Positions 45,534-58,100 of a stretch of DNA of 64,000 nucleotides are shown here, one piece after another. The DNA comes from Tigriopus japonicus (taxonomy: Eukaryota > Arthropoda > Copepoda > Harpacticoida > Harpacticidae), in assembly GCA_010645155.1 (NCBI GenBank), contig CM021312.1:4183844-4247843 (forward strand), read 5' to 3'. Every line of letters begins with the position of its first letter. Position 1 is the stretch's first letter. Both the position numbers and the translations under genes were made by a program. The notes beneath the pieces are model-generated. The model ran no database searches. It saw only the letters and a list, made by a program, of their open reading frames with translations, and was not told the DNA's origin.

Positions 45534-47752
45534 TGTTAGAGAAAAAGAGTTTTGCTTGTAGCCAAACCTCAATGTACTTGTAACGATGCTTGGGAAGAGT
45601 AGAAAATGATGACTGATTGTTCTTTATGGCATTTAGATTGCGTTGAGAATGTATTGGAAGAATGATTGCATAATAAAGCGTACATATTTTGTCTTCTTTT
45701 CCTAACATATGATGTTTCCTTATTGTCGTCGAACGTTTCCCCCCATTAGTACTCATTGCTACTACGCATTTTTTCGGAAGCCACACTCATTCCATAGGGA
45801 AAAAAACGTTTGACTTTTTATCTAGGAAGAGAAGAGTGACCAATGAGACTTGTTAGCAAGAGTTAGCTGATGTATGAGTTTCTACAAATGACCACCTGTG
45901 GCGTTGTTCAGACGTTCCATGATGGATTCCCAGGAAGACCTTTGTAGGACCTAAAAGAGGTCCTATTGTAAGGGATGACAGTGATTTCCATGATTTGTTG
46001 AAAAGGTCATCTTGATTCTGGCTCATGTAAATAATGGTAGTTGAATGGAACCTCTGACCACTTGAACCCCCTGAGCCAGGTCATTTAATGAATCCTTTGT
46101 GCATTGGCAAAATTGTGTCTCTGATAATTTTTTTGATGAGCGAAATCTGAATTAAAAAAGGCTTCGAATGTATCACCCAAAACAAAACAAAAACTTGGTT
46201 TTTGACATCATTTCTCTTTTTTTAATAGTCAGGTACACAGCTTGACGCATTTACCGTTCTAACTCAAAGCACCGTATATTCAGTTTTTACGAAATCCAGT
46301 TCTCGTCATAAAAACTAAATAATGTTACAAAACTGCTTTTGTGTCCAGAAATGCTATTAGGTGTTGCCTTTTTCATTGTTACACTCTGACATGAAGTGTT
46401 GAAGCTTCAAAACAAAACAAAATATTTCAACATTATTATTGTGGCGTTTTGGCGTCACCTAGCGCTAAAGGGGGTGTATACTTTCATGAAAATACACTTG
46501 CTTAGTGTTGGGTGCGTGTCTTTTGCCGATTAGTGATCATACACGCGCAAACAAGTTAATGGAGGGACCACTTAGCATCTGAATATTAAGCATTTCACAC
46601 TTATGGAAAAAGGCCTTGCTACTTTTATTGTCTTTTGAGTACTTTTAGTTATTTAGTAAGTTTTAATATGCATTTCGCCACTCACGGAAAACTTTGTTAG
46701 ATGGAAATGATGAAGTCAGGATTTCTGTGGCGTCTTTTAATGGCATTTTGAACATAAAGGTGATATACGCAACACTTTGCAACAAAGATTGGAATCAAAG
46801 TTTACTACATTTTTTCCTTATTAAGTAGAAGATTTTTTGCTGTGGTGATGGAATCGGACCAAGAGTTTTGCTATATTTTTGCGCAAAAGAGCTTTCTTCT
46901 TTTATTTTTTTAGGTCCTTATACAAAGGGGAAAGTTTTGTTTGAATAAACGGAAGACAAGACCCAACTTATTCCTAGGAATAACAGATATACTGGTATAA
47001 CTCATGTCTTGTGCTTGTTTTGCAAAATGTTCAGGTAAAAGGTATTCTTTAATATATCTTTACTTGGATCATCCTTAAGCAAGAATACTGATCTAATCTC
47101 TTGTATTTCATACCATTTCCGGGATTTTTTATCCAGAAAGTTTAATATAAGCCAAGAAACACTGAATCAATTGGAGTAGGACGCTTTAGACAAGACTAAT
47201 CATTTCCAATAAGATCAAATCAATTGAATTCTTCTGCAGATGAGAGATGATCTTTGAAATAGAGAGAGACCAAGTATTTCAATTTTCAGCTCAATCGAAT
47301 CATGGAGTGAAAATTTATGTCTTTTCAAACTTATGTGCTGAAGAGAACATGTAGTGAATGAGCTCGCCCTTCTGAAATTATTGCTTTATCACAAATTTAT
47401 CGTTCATTCTCCGTACGATTTGCATTGAGCTTTAAGAGACTTTTGACTATGAATTTTGATTGGGCTGTAAATCGAAATTTGTTTAAGAACACAATTTATT
47501 TATCCCTACTGGAAAACACACTTCCTACGGATAGCCTCTCACTCTAGGAAATTCAGTGCTATGCTTCTTGCCAAGGAAAGAAATGAGCAAGAAGAAACAG
47601 GCTACAAATAAAAACTTGGTGTAGAAAATTGGTGGATTTCTCCCTCCATTTGCATGCCCATGTATGAGTTTCTGTGGAAGCCTCACAAGTTCATAAGCAC
47701 CAGAATTATCCTAGCCAGTCTTGACAGGGAATGTCATCCAATAAGTTTAGCC
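45534..47752. other. Gene-free stretch before the secreted protein gene
   Basis: AT-rich intergenic DNA. The foldback copy at 47187-47570 ends only about 180 bases before the next start codon and so lies in its promoter region. I see no other feature. Confidence 0.4.
47187..47570. mobile_element. Diverged copy of the ~450-bp foldback element
   Basis: It matches 32062-32511 at TTCAATTTTCAGCTCAATCGA, GAATGAGCTCGCCCTTCT, the CGTTCATTCTCCGTACGATT block and the CTTCTTG end. The left tip is lost. It sits in the promoter region of the secreted protein gene at 47753. Confidence 0.7.
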
Positions 47753-49430
47753 ATGTTCGTCAACTGGAAAATGCTACTTTTTGCCACAACATTGGGGTTG
47801 ATGGTGTTGAATTCATGTGAAACGGAGGCCAAACGACCTGCTTCAAGAAAACGTTATGATATGTTTTGGTATGGGCCCATAACTGATCCAGATGATTGTT
47901 TGGCTCATGATCGATCCAAAGATCTCGTCTTGAAGCGAAAAATGTTCCAAGATCCATCGGATTTGTGTACTCAGGTAATTCAATAAAAACTGGTCTATTT
48001 TGATGTTATCTAAAGGCCATGGAAACGAAAGTTAAGTGAGTTTTCCAATTCAACTAAAAGGGAAAACAAGGATCCGTCATAGAAATCGAAACTAACCTTC
48101 TGCCTTAAAATTTCCAAAGTAAAATGGATAGCTGTACACTCTTTACCACTTGTAATTAACTCTTTCTGTTTTCAATCTAGGAAAAGCGCATTTTGCTCAT
48201 CTAAAATTTTATTTGTATAAGGCCCTGCAACAAAGGTTCGATTCGACGTGTTGCAACATTGTATTCTCTTTTTTTCAAAATCATGGCTTTTTTTATTCAA
48301 ATCATTCAACTAACGAAAAATTTTGAACCTAAAAAGCAATCATTAAATAAATTTATAACAAGCCCTGAGGCAGAGTTAAAACGGTGAACATTAATTGAAT
48401 TGATTTTGATTGTTAGCCATAAACAAAAAAAATTTTAACATAAACGTTAAAATATGTTTGAAAGTCGGATTGAATTCTCGTGGTAATCTACGCGCTTTCC
48501 ATCTAATTGATGCAATCAGAAACGTTATTTTGCACATTTACGTCCTTTCCACAGATCCAAAAATTCCTCTGTTCCCATTAAAAACTCAATGAATTGTTGT
48601 TGCCTAATGTTTACAAAACACAAAATTGGAAGAAAATATGAGACAAGTGCAACACTATTCTTAGAAAACAAAAAAATAGCGGGATTGTGCTCCAGAAAAG
48701 GAGGACAACACTTGGTTGTCACAATACTTCATTCTAGTGTGGTCAAATGTTGTGCATTGCTTGGTGTGTTTGAATAGGTTGAATGAAATATAAGTCGGAA
48801 AGAGGCCATCCATGTCAATATCAACCCATATTCCATGAAGGTGTGCTTTAAGACCCATGATAGTTTGGTGGGATCACTCTTTTTGAGAAAGCTTTGAGGG
48901 GCTAATTCACATTCCGCTACCATGAATCATTTTGTTTCTGGACTTGACATTGTTGATCTGAAAATTAGTGGTTATTGTGGCTGGCATCATTGGCATTTTG
49001 GAGATTCAAATCCCTAATACTATCACCTATCATTCAAAGTAATAGGTAATAACAGAACATGTTGGAACCTAAACTATTTTCTTGCCCTCTAGCAGAAAGA
49101 AAAAAATCCATATGTAATGTCTTTGAACACATGGGCGACCCCATTTCCTGCAAGATGTATTTGCTTTTTGTTTTTGATGAACTATTGATTGGAATATTTG
49201 GATCGTTGATTGACAATGCTTTATAAAGTTCATCAAAAAGTAACTATTTGCGGTCTTTTTGTTTGTTTCAGCGAGACGAAAGGATGTGTGTTTGTTTAAG
49301 AAAAGTCAACCGCTTCAAACGTCGGCAGGAGCTCTATCAAGATTTGGAACATGACTTTTACTTCAGCTGTTCGACCTGTCATTACACTTCGAATTTTTCC
49401 AACAAGAAGTTCTTCATAACCTTTGAATAA
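47753..49430 (+). CDS. Small secreted six-cysteine protein, family not recognised
   Basis: Two exons, 47753-47974 and 49272-49430 (TAA), joined at phase 0 by good splice sites (CTCAG|GTAATT and TTGTTTCAG|CGAG), give 126 aa. Residues 1-26 look like a signal peptide (MLLFATTLGLMVLNSC core, likely cleaved near ETEA). Dibasic or tribasic sites at 27-28, 32-34 and 61-63 could be prohormone cleavage points. The mature part has six cysteines: C49, C72, C80, C82, C107 and C110 (pattern C-x22-C-x7-C-x-C-x24-C-x2-C), which could form three disulphides. One sequon (NFS) is at 115. I could not match it to a known hormone, growth factor or toxin family. I prefer this ATG because the frame upstream runs into repeat-derived DNA and the signal peptide starts here. 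Confidence 0.62.
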
Positions 49431-50512
49431 TGCTTATATCCTTCAAAGTATGGAAAAGCAGACAACATATGTGTTTAAAATACAACTTTGTTAATCCAAC
49501 CAGATTTTGATTTCTGACGAATAATCGTCTAGGTATCAACTGATTTGGAGGGTCGCATTATCATAGATGTCTAAACTACTGGATGTCGTACGGCATTTGT
49601 CAAAATTGGTCAAAACTAAAAAAATGGTTGGCAAAACCCTAAACTTAAAAAATCATGGACTGAGGATAAAGTATGACTACTGTTGGTCAAAACATTTCAC
49701 ATTTTACGATCAAGTGAACGCAAAAATGTGCGCTCAAAACGGAGTATTTTATTCTATGAATAGGAACTAGCTTAAACCTTTTCAAAAACTGTCGGATATA
49801 TTCTTGTCAGGATGTTTGTAAATCAGGCTGAATTGGCATTGTGGGCTAGGACATGGTATAAAATGAAAGTATGATACAAATAATAGTGTATAATAAATAT
49901 GATATTATAATAAATAATAGAATAGTACAAATAATACCAGGACACTTATTTAATTTTAAGAATTTCCAAAGAAGGCTTACCGACAGAACGGAATGGTCAG
50001 GTCAAACGGGAAACTTGGTAATGATTAGGGCCCAGAAAAAAAACATTTTTTTTGCTGTGGTGCACAAACCTTTGACGTTTCACAACGTAGTGGCACCCTG
50101 AAAGCTGACCTCTCTTCTTGAAGCGTTTAGAATTTCTGCTCGACAGCAAAAAATAATAATTTCTTTAGTTATTTATCTTTTTTAGTCATGATTAAAAGGA
50201 TAAAAATGACAGATGACAGACCAATGAAGCCACTGACAAAAACTGAAATATCTGTAAATAACAACGATGTTTTCAACAAAGGATGAACAATCACTATCAC
50301 AAAGCAAGTCAGTAGATCAGAAGTTTGAAGATAAAATAATGAAGCAACACCATTTAAAATCTTTGAAAGACATCAGTTGGGCATCAAATTATTGGTAATT
50401 GAATCCTTGTGGACTTTTGTGTGCTGACTTATGTCAATAAAACGACACGAATAGGAATGATATTACATTTCTTCTTTAACTCCAGGCAATCACGCAGGAA
50501 AATTCACACGAA
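49431..50512. other. Gene-free stretch after the secreted protein gene
   Basis: AT-rich sequence including a low-complexity ATAATA patch near 49870-49940. Nothing identifiable until the hairpin at 50513. Confidence 0.4.
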
Positions 50513-50637
50513 CGCGGTAACGCACCCTCGGTCGATCCCACTCAACCTGGTAATACCGTCCTCCTTGGCCAAGACAAGGAGGACTGTATAAACGTGGAAT
50601 GGGATCGACCGAAGGCCTTTTACCACGTCCGTGTTAA
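50513..50637. repeat. 125-bp imperfect palindrome
   Basis: CGGTCGATCCCA at about 50531 is mirrored by TGGGATCGACCG near 50602. GTCCTCCTTG is mirrored by CAAGGAGGAC at the centre, and the outer CACGAACGCGGTAA by TTACCACGTCCGTG. It is GC-richer than its flanks and next to a reverse transcriptase remnant. Confidence 0.7.
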
Positions 50638-50709
50638 AATTCTTGAGTAATAATAATATTAATAATAGTAATATAGAGTTTGTCTTGAATATTTTCAAGG
50701 CACGGTAGA

Positions 50710-51060
50710 TCACTTTTGCCACTTATTCAAAGTTTGGTCAAAGATTGAGTTTGAATTAGTTGCTCTCTGGTAACCATGGACTGTTGGTTGTTCTGCGATT
50801 GATTGAAGAAAGTGATCCAAGTCCTCTTTGAAACTGGCCAACGGATTTTTGTTGGATATTACCCGGCAGGTAAGAAGTAGCTTATTAAATAGTCTAGGAC
50901 CACGTATTAAGAAGGAGTGGTTCATAAGGGTTTTAGTAACGGTATTTTCTTTAAGGCTTCTAAAGGGTAGAAGGCAGGTGACACGTTTACTATTTTGGAA
51001 AGTGAATTTGATCCCTGTGTTGTGGGCGAGTGCGTGAATGCACTTAAACGTATTTACAGG
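50710..51060 (-). mobile_element. Non-LTR retrotransposon C-terminal fragment
   Basis: Leftward translation gives NHSFLIRGPRLFNKL, then FKEDLDHFLQSIAEQP and GYQRATNSNS. These are the final blocks of a jockey/I-like ORF2 as found in many crustacean non-LTR elements. Only the end of the ORF remains. It is a separate copy from the one at 51735-53455. Confidence 0.7.
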
Positions 51061-51177
51061 GTCTAACAGATAAATTTACACCAAGTTTAACGTCGTCAGG
51101 TCCATGAGGGCGGACAAGAAGGCATTTATTTCAGTTTGACAGAAATATAGACACATAGAGGCATCCTTCTACTCAAT

Positions 51178-51620
51178 GTGACCGTCTTTAGCCTTGATGA
51201 CAGAAACAAGACGGCCCCTGAAGCTGTCACAGGGGGACACCACGTCAGTGAGGGGAACATTGGACCATTCCTTGGTGTTGGAGGCCTTCAGGGCGTTGAT
51301 GGAGTTGTGGCTGGTCTTGCATACCTCCCTCTCCAACACCCCCTAAAAGAAGTAATCGAGAGGATTGCAATCGGGGGAGTTGGAGGGCCAGATGTCCGGT
51401 GACCCCATTCTTCTTTGAGAATGGCCAGTAAGTCAATGCAGATGCCTACTGTGAAGTCATGAAGTCTGTTGTCATTACATGGATCAAAGAAGTCGCAAGT
51501 GGTGCCAAATTCACATTCCAGCAAGTTTCCGCCCCCTCGCAGACTGCAAAGAAGACCCTGAAGATGTTGAAGGCCAACCTGGCTCCCAATGGCGACTTCT
51601 GGTCACCATCTGGCGGATTT
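51178..51620. mobile_element. Mariner transposase remnant split into two opposed halves
   Basis: On the plus strand, about 51436-51620 reads VNADAYCEVMKS.. through TWIKEVASGAKFTFQQVSAP to GDFWSPS, the middle of a mariner catalytic domain. On the minus strand, about 51400-51178 reads WPSNSPDCNPLDYFF, a stop, then GVLEREVCKTSHNS and FRGRLVSVIKAKDGHIE, the C-terminal half with the third catalytic Asp. The second catalytic Asp of QQDSAP is Val. The halves face opposite ways, so a local inversion or two partial copies must be assumed. Inactive. Confidence 0.7.
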
Positions 51621-51734
51621 TTTAAAACCGCTACAAGGAATGGGATTCCCTGTAAAAAGAGATTAATTTAGTTTATAAATTACCGTTTATATGAAATTTG
51701 ATCTACCAATGAGTTACTGTTGGTAGATCTGTAC

Positions 51735-53455
51735 AACCCTTGAATAGTGAGTGGGTTGGTCAGGAATAGTATTTAAGAATTTGTCGAATCCTGCCTAAAA
51801 TGCTGTTAAAGGATCAGCTCCTACATATTCCCGACGAAGACTAATGGGTAACAAATTGAACATTGAAGGAGCCCGATAAAGATGAGAGGAGGACTTCATT
51901 GATCGAACTAGTCTCGATTCCCTTGGATTTGGAGGTGCTCTCAGAACGCCCGTAAGACCTCTATGATCGCAATAATTGATCTCAAAGCCTGGGTTAGGAC
52001 AGACCCCATGAATGCTCTTGAAGACATACAGTATCAGATACCTTTCATACCTTATCTGAGTAGTGTATAGCCCTAACTTCTGGAGTCTCTCCCAATACGA
52101 GAGCTCTCTCATTCCTGCGATGTTCCTAGTGAAACATCTTTGGACCTGCTCGACCATTTGCAAACCAGCCGAATTCATTGGAGCCCAAATGGGTGAGGCA
52201 TATTCAAGATACGGTTGAACAATCGACTTGTACAGAGTTAGCATCGTAATACTATCTCTGGACTTGAAAGTGCGATAGATCCAGTCACACGTTTGAAATG
52301 CCTTCCCCACTTTCAACTGGATATGCTCATCAAACTTTCCATCATCTTGGATGACAACTCCTAAACCCCTCATGGACGATACCTGCTCAATATCACAACC
52401 TCCATTGTCATTGAGCGGAACATCTAATTTTGACGCCCCATAAGTCATTGTGCGGAATTTCATCCCGTTCAATGCCATGTTACTCTCGCCAACCCAAGAG
52501 TAGACTTTCTCCAAGTCATCTACTAAACATTTTGAGTCCTGACCAATCCTTCCACACACTAATTTTGTATCATCAGCATATGAAGAAATACTGGCTTTTG
52601 TTCTTGATAGATCTTGTACTCCATGCGTTATCTATGACTCTGCCATCTATCCTATTCTATCTCACGATTTCTCCCTAACCGGTTTCCTTCTCCTACTTCC
52701 ACATCATTCGATTCCTTTCCATTGACCAGTCTTGAATAAATCTTCTTGCGAATTATACGGCTCCGCACATGATTACTTAACAGTTTTAAACTTCTGGAGA
52801 GGAGCAATAAAGAGATAAAACAGGAGCGGACCTAAAATCGAACCTTGTGGAACACCTGACTTGACATCATACATGCCACTAAATAATCCTTCAACCTTGA
52901 CTATTTGCTTCCTATCACTCATGAAACTACCAATCCAATTCTGGACCTTACCCTGGATCCCAAACTCTTTGAGTTGATTGAGCAAAAAAACATGATCTAC
53001 CATATCAAAGGCCTCGGGAAAGTCAAGATAGACTACATCAACTGACTCGTGTCTTTCAAGCCCTTCAATAATTTGCTCAATGTGGTCAATCAATTGGGTG
53101 ACTGTACTAAAATGGGCTCGAAACCCATGCTGCCTTGGGGGAATGATATCATGGGCTTCCAAATACTCAACAAGCTTGGACTTCATGATCTTCTCAAACA
53201 CCTTTGCAATACTGGAAGTCAGAGAAGTGGGCCTTTAATTACTAGGGAGTGACTTATCTCCGCCATCAAAAATTGGAACGACATGAGCTACTTTTAGAGA
53301 AGAGGGAAACTTGCCCTGATCTAAAATGCGACGCATCAAGTACGAGAAAACAGGGGCAAGAATCTGTGAACATTTCATCAGAAACTGAGATGTCAAACCA
53401 TCAGGTCCAGGGGAACTCGAGAGCTTAAAGCTCTTGTTATAAGCTCTTGTTTAAC
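51735..53455 (-). mobile_element. 5'-truncated non-LTR retrotransposon (reverse transcriptase pseudogene)
   Basis: Leftward reading gives the RT blocks in order: SSPGPDGLTSQFL (near 53440), LDFPEAFDMVDH, SGVPQGSILGPLLF, YADDTKLV (near 52570), then the thumb and tail through PLEYAS.., REYVGADPLTAF and GFDKFLNTIPDQP. It is inactive: an in-frame TAA at 53235-53237 (N-stop-RPTSL where NYRPTSL is expected), an insertion at 52593-52773, and a TAG at 51795-51797 replacing a sense codon. Normally this ORF2 also has an N-terminal endonuclease, which is missing here. Confidence 0.85.
52593..52773. repeat. ~181-bp insertion inside the reverse transcriptase
   Basis: It separates LQKFKTVK from SYADDTKL, which are adjacent in intact relatives. 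TACT occurs at both junctions (52589-52592 and 52774-52777) and may be a target duplication. Origin unknown. Confidence 0.5.
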
Positions 53456-55071
53456 CTAATAAAGGAGAACAAAAGAAGATTTCGGCTAAAAAAATAACAA
53501 AGTATACTTTGCCCTATCATTTGACAAATTGAGGAGGGAAAACTTTTTTGGTCACTTTTTGCGAAAAAACTGATTTCGTTTTCGTTTCAAAAAAACATGT
53601 TTTGTTCGTTTTTCAGCTGAAAAAAAAAACAACTTTTTTTTTGGCCCATATTTTCCAAAAAACAACTTTTTTCTGCCCATAGTTTCCAAAAAAAAAACTT
53701 TTTTTTTGACATTTCTTCCAACTTTTTTCCGCCTTTTAATAGAAACCAATTTTTCGATTGTAGGTGAAAAGGTCACAAATAAAATTCCTCATAGCTTGGA
53801 CGGGCAAAAAGTGCAAATGATGTTTATTTGTACGAATTTGCACTTTTTTTGCGAAATAATGATACTCATTTTTCTAACCCGTGTCCAGCCACCTTTAAGA
53901 AAATTTCCAATGTTTTGAATGTGTGGAGGCAAAAGCATTTTTCGTACTATATTAACTAAATATTACAATAACAGTTCAGACACATTTTTTTGTACAAACA
54001 ATGTTGAAGTAGTTGGGCTCGCATGAAATGGGATTTAAAAGACCAACAGTTTCAATCATCCTTTTTAGCTCGGTCATCGTTTTTTTCTACGCATGAATTA
54101 CTGTAAATGTGTTCTTGTTTTAGAATTTTGTAAATACTCCTCTCTCACTCTTTTTTGCATGGATGTGCAAGAATTAGATTATAGGTCAAGGCTAAGTTTA
54201 CATAAACCTGACAAACAAGCAATCGTATTAAAGAAAGATTGTGTTAAGCCTTTAGGCAGCACTATTGTAGGCACTGTTTGATATTTCCCAAGATGCTGCC
54301 AGTATCATTCAAACATTTGGGAAATGGAACTCGAAGCATGACATAATAAACATTAAAATCGTCGTAAAGGGGGACAAATTAATTTCAGATGTTTTCGTAC
54401 TTTTTGTTGCATTTTTGGCCACATTTTTAAACACTTTTTGATGCACTTTCTGCTAGTTCTTTAGGCATTTTTTGCCCATCCTTTATCTAATACATGTCTG
54501 CTTTCGATTTTGGAAAATGATACAGAACCGAAATTTCCGCCTCTCACTAGTTATTAATATCATTTTGTTTATTTTAATCATTCACACCTTTATCAGATTT
54601 AGTAACGATTAAATTAGAGTATTTTTAGAGCTCCTCGTGAATAGTGTATTGTCATATTTGAAACCACGTGGAAAGTCTTCATGACGTAATCCAGTTATTT
54701 GTTAAAATATTACTAAATTATTGTCCAGAGTGCTTTTTAGGTTTAAATTATCGCAGAAGTGCACTTGGTCAAACTTTGAGGTTGAGCAAGGTATACTGTT
54801 TAAATTCATTCCTTAAATTAAATCGCTTTCCGGATTCAAACCTCTTACGTCATGCACATTTGCGTAGAAACAACATGTTTGGGACCAGGTGTGTGGAACA
54901 AGAAATCTGTCACACGTTGTGGAATCACGTTACGTATCTCAGTTCATCATTCAATACCAAAAATCCAAAAAAACGATCGTTTCATTGTTGACGAGAAATC
55001 AATTCTACGAACACATCGATTACCGCAGATGGATCATTAGTTTACATAATGTTTTATACGTTCTTTCCACT
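53456..55071. other. Gene-free stretch before the peroxidase gene
   Basis: 53530-53710 is a strongly A/T-skewed low-complexity patch with AAAAAAC and TTTTTT runs. 54490-54550 is a fragment related to the element at 17557-17834. No genes seen. Confidence 0.4.
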
Positions 55072-55080
55072 TATAAAAGG
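55072..55080 (+). promoter_or_regulatory. TATA box of the peroxidase gene
   Basis: TATAAAAGG lies 41 bases before the ATG at 55121. Transcription would start near 55105, leaving a 5' UTR of only about 15-20 bases. It fits a TATA-type, tightly regulated promoter. Confidence 0.55.
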
Positions 55081-55120
55081 ATATGAAAGCTGGGCTTTGG
55101 CATCACCTTGATCCAGCATC

Positions 55121-58100
55121 ATGGCTTGGAAACAGTTGGGCCTTCTTCTGGGATTTTCTCTCATTGGTTTCGCCATGGGAGTGAGTATTCGAGAGGCCAT
55201 TGCCAAAGCCGATGAGGAACTTGCCGCAGAGAAACGATCCATGAAATCCCTTCACAACCCCGAGAATCGAGCTAGTCGGAAAGGCAAGAAATGGACCCGA
55301 GAGTAAGTTTCCAATACACCCTGACACGAAAGTTGTGTCGTGATCTTACTTTGAACCTAATAATAACGGCGATGCGTGGACACTTTGGCATGATCAAACT
55401 ACCCGTGCGTCTCAAAACGTTTCTAGAATATTTTTAGATTAGTTATGTTTTTTTTTAGTGCTTCTTGATCTAACCAAGGAAATCGGAAGACACAATTTTC
55501 CGAAACACTTGATCTTGATCTAACCCATACATAATTACTAGATCGAAAATCACAAAGTTTTTATTTGAAATTTGACTGTTGTGACCCAAAAGCATTTTTT
55601 TGGGCCTCTAAAACTGTTTTCGCTTTTTCCACATCTTCTATAGATTTGACTTGACATTTTATCCAATATTTCACATACTGTATATTTGTCATTCATTTTT
55701 AGAACAATACTTTTGCAATTTTTCAGACCTAAATTAAATTTCTTTCGAAATCAAGATCAGACCTAGAAGTTCTTTTTATACAGATAAATAAATATAACCT
55801 TAAAAAAAATTTTGTACCGAAAAAAAAAACATTTTACTTAAGAACAAAAGGCGAGACATTAGAAAACTCTTTCTTTAAAATCTTTTTCTCCTATTTAAAG
55901 CAAACAAAAAACTTACTTTTTGCCGCTTAGAGATTAAAACCCCATTGTTGGGTCTGATGTTGAAGTTAAAAATCTGTTTTCGGCATTTTCGGCATTTTTC
56001 CTTTTTCCGCCCTCAACCTTTCCATTTGTATACAACACAATATCATTGATTTAACAAATAAATTGTTGGTCATAGGATTTCTAACAATCACCAATACATG
56101 GAGGGTTGTTTTATCGCAATCCAAATTGAGAGATTTGCATTATAAATTGAGTTTTAGACTATTTCAATTGGTTGCTGAAAGGGGAATTATTTGGTTAATA
56201 CTAAAGTGCCTAATGGCGAGCATTATACTATTTTTCAATGGGTAGTATCAAAACATTTTTGATTGAACCAAGGGTCAAATTTAAGAAGCTTTCGCAATGT
56301 TTGTAAATGGAAGTGGTCCACTATTATTAGACCCTTGGAACGGAAGAAAATGGAAAATGAAAATTAGCTGGCGCAAAATTACCAGTCTTTACTGTTGGAA
56401 ACGTTGTTCCATCTACCAAGTCGACATCTTGTCATTCGCACTTCCAAATTTTCAGATCCAGGGCTATGGATGCCCGAAACAGATTGGTGAAACGCAGTGC
56501 TGACATCATTGACACCCATAAGTTTTACCCCGAAGAGATGTTGATCGCCAGTATTGAGGGTACCATGCACGAAATGTACAATAAGGGAGGCGTTCCTGGA
56601 GGCATGTCCCAATCTTGCCCGCATCTTCCCATGGCCAACTTTGCTTGTTCAGGTGAAGCCGAAAACATGGAGTGTGATCCTGATGCTCATTTCCGAACCA
56701 TTTCGGGCATTTGCAACAATTTGGAACACCCAACATTTGGCGCTGCCAGCACTAAACTTAAGCGTTTATTGCCACCGGCATATGCCGATCGGCGAGGACA
56801 ACCCCGAGGCACCCGATTCTCATCCTTGGCCAATAACTTTAACCCCAACTTTGGCTTTCAATCTGGCAACTGTGACTCCAATCCAGCATCGGTTCTGCCC
56901 AATCCAAGATTGGTCAGCACCAATTTCCATCCAGATGCCGACAAACCGGCCAATCAACTCACTCACATGTTCACACAATTGGCGCAATTCATTGACCATG
57001 ACATCTCGATTTCACCCGAGATTGAGGCTGAAGAGTGTTGTGAACATTTTACGGACGATGAATGCTTCCCAATCTTTGTTCCTTCTACGGATACCTTCTT
57101 TGGGGTTGATGTGAGTCGCAACCAATTCCCGTTTGGAGCAAATCGAGGACTCCCTTTGGGACGGTTGGACCAATCTCTCATGGCTGAAGAGGCTTGGAGG
57201 TAACGAGAATAATAAATTTTAAAATTTAATTTGAATGCAGGAATTCAATTGAAGCTTGCTTGCCAATAGATAATACAAAATTAAAAAGGGACAAGGACTT
57301 TGGGGAGTTGTTCTTGTCTCCCTCTTTTGCAGCATTCCTAAGCTTTGATTGAATTGCTCCATACGTGACCTTTTCTTCAAATAGAAACTTGCTTCAAAAT
57401 GCAACCGAAATGAGGAGTGGAAGTGGTGAGACAAGTAGTTCAGAAGGGCCATCCAGCAATGGTGAAGTGACTTGCTTGGAACTAACTAGATCCACTGCTT
57501 TTTGTGAGTCCATCCACCAAGGTCCAAGGGAACAAATGAACGCCATTACAGCCTTTATTGACGCCTCCAACGTCTACGGGTAAGTACTTTTAACATAGCC
57601 AATGGCACCAGGAATAGTTCTGATAGCGGAGTCTCGACAGATCTTCCCCGGAATTGGCCTCCATTCTAAGAGACGATTGTGATGGTCTGATGAAAGTCAC
57701 CAAGACCGCCATTGGAAAGGAGTTACTCCCTGAGCTCCAATTTGATGAAGAAATCCAATTCCTGGCCGGCGACAGTCGGGCAACGGAAATGGGTGCCCTG
57801 GCCGGTATGCATACCATCTTTGTCAGGGAACATAATCGGATCGCCCGAGGCATAAAGGCCCTCCGACCTGATTGGGACGACGAGACCTTGTTCCAGAAAA
57901 CCCGCCGAATAGTCATTGGCGAGTGGCAAAATATTGTGTTCGGAGAGTTCCTAAGTGCAATGTTGGGAGATACCCAAGTAAGCGCCCAAGACCTCGGCAC
58001 CTCTGGCAATGCCGCTTATAACAAGAGTGAGGATGCCACCGTAGCCAATGGATTCTCGACGGCTGCTTTCCGCTTTGGTCATACTATGATTGAAGGCTTG

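Noticed and set aside
56554..57114. 186-codon frame inside the peroxidase gene
   Set aside because: Alternative-frame shadow of peroxidase exon 2, which has clear family motifs.
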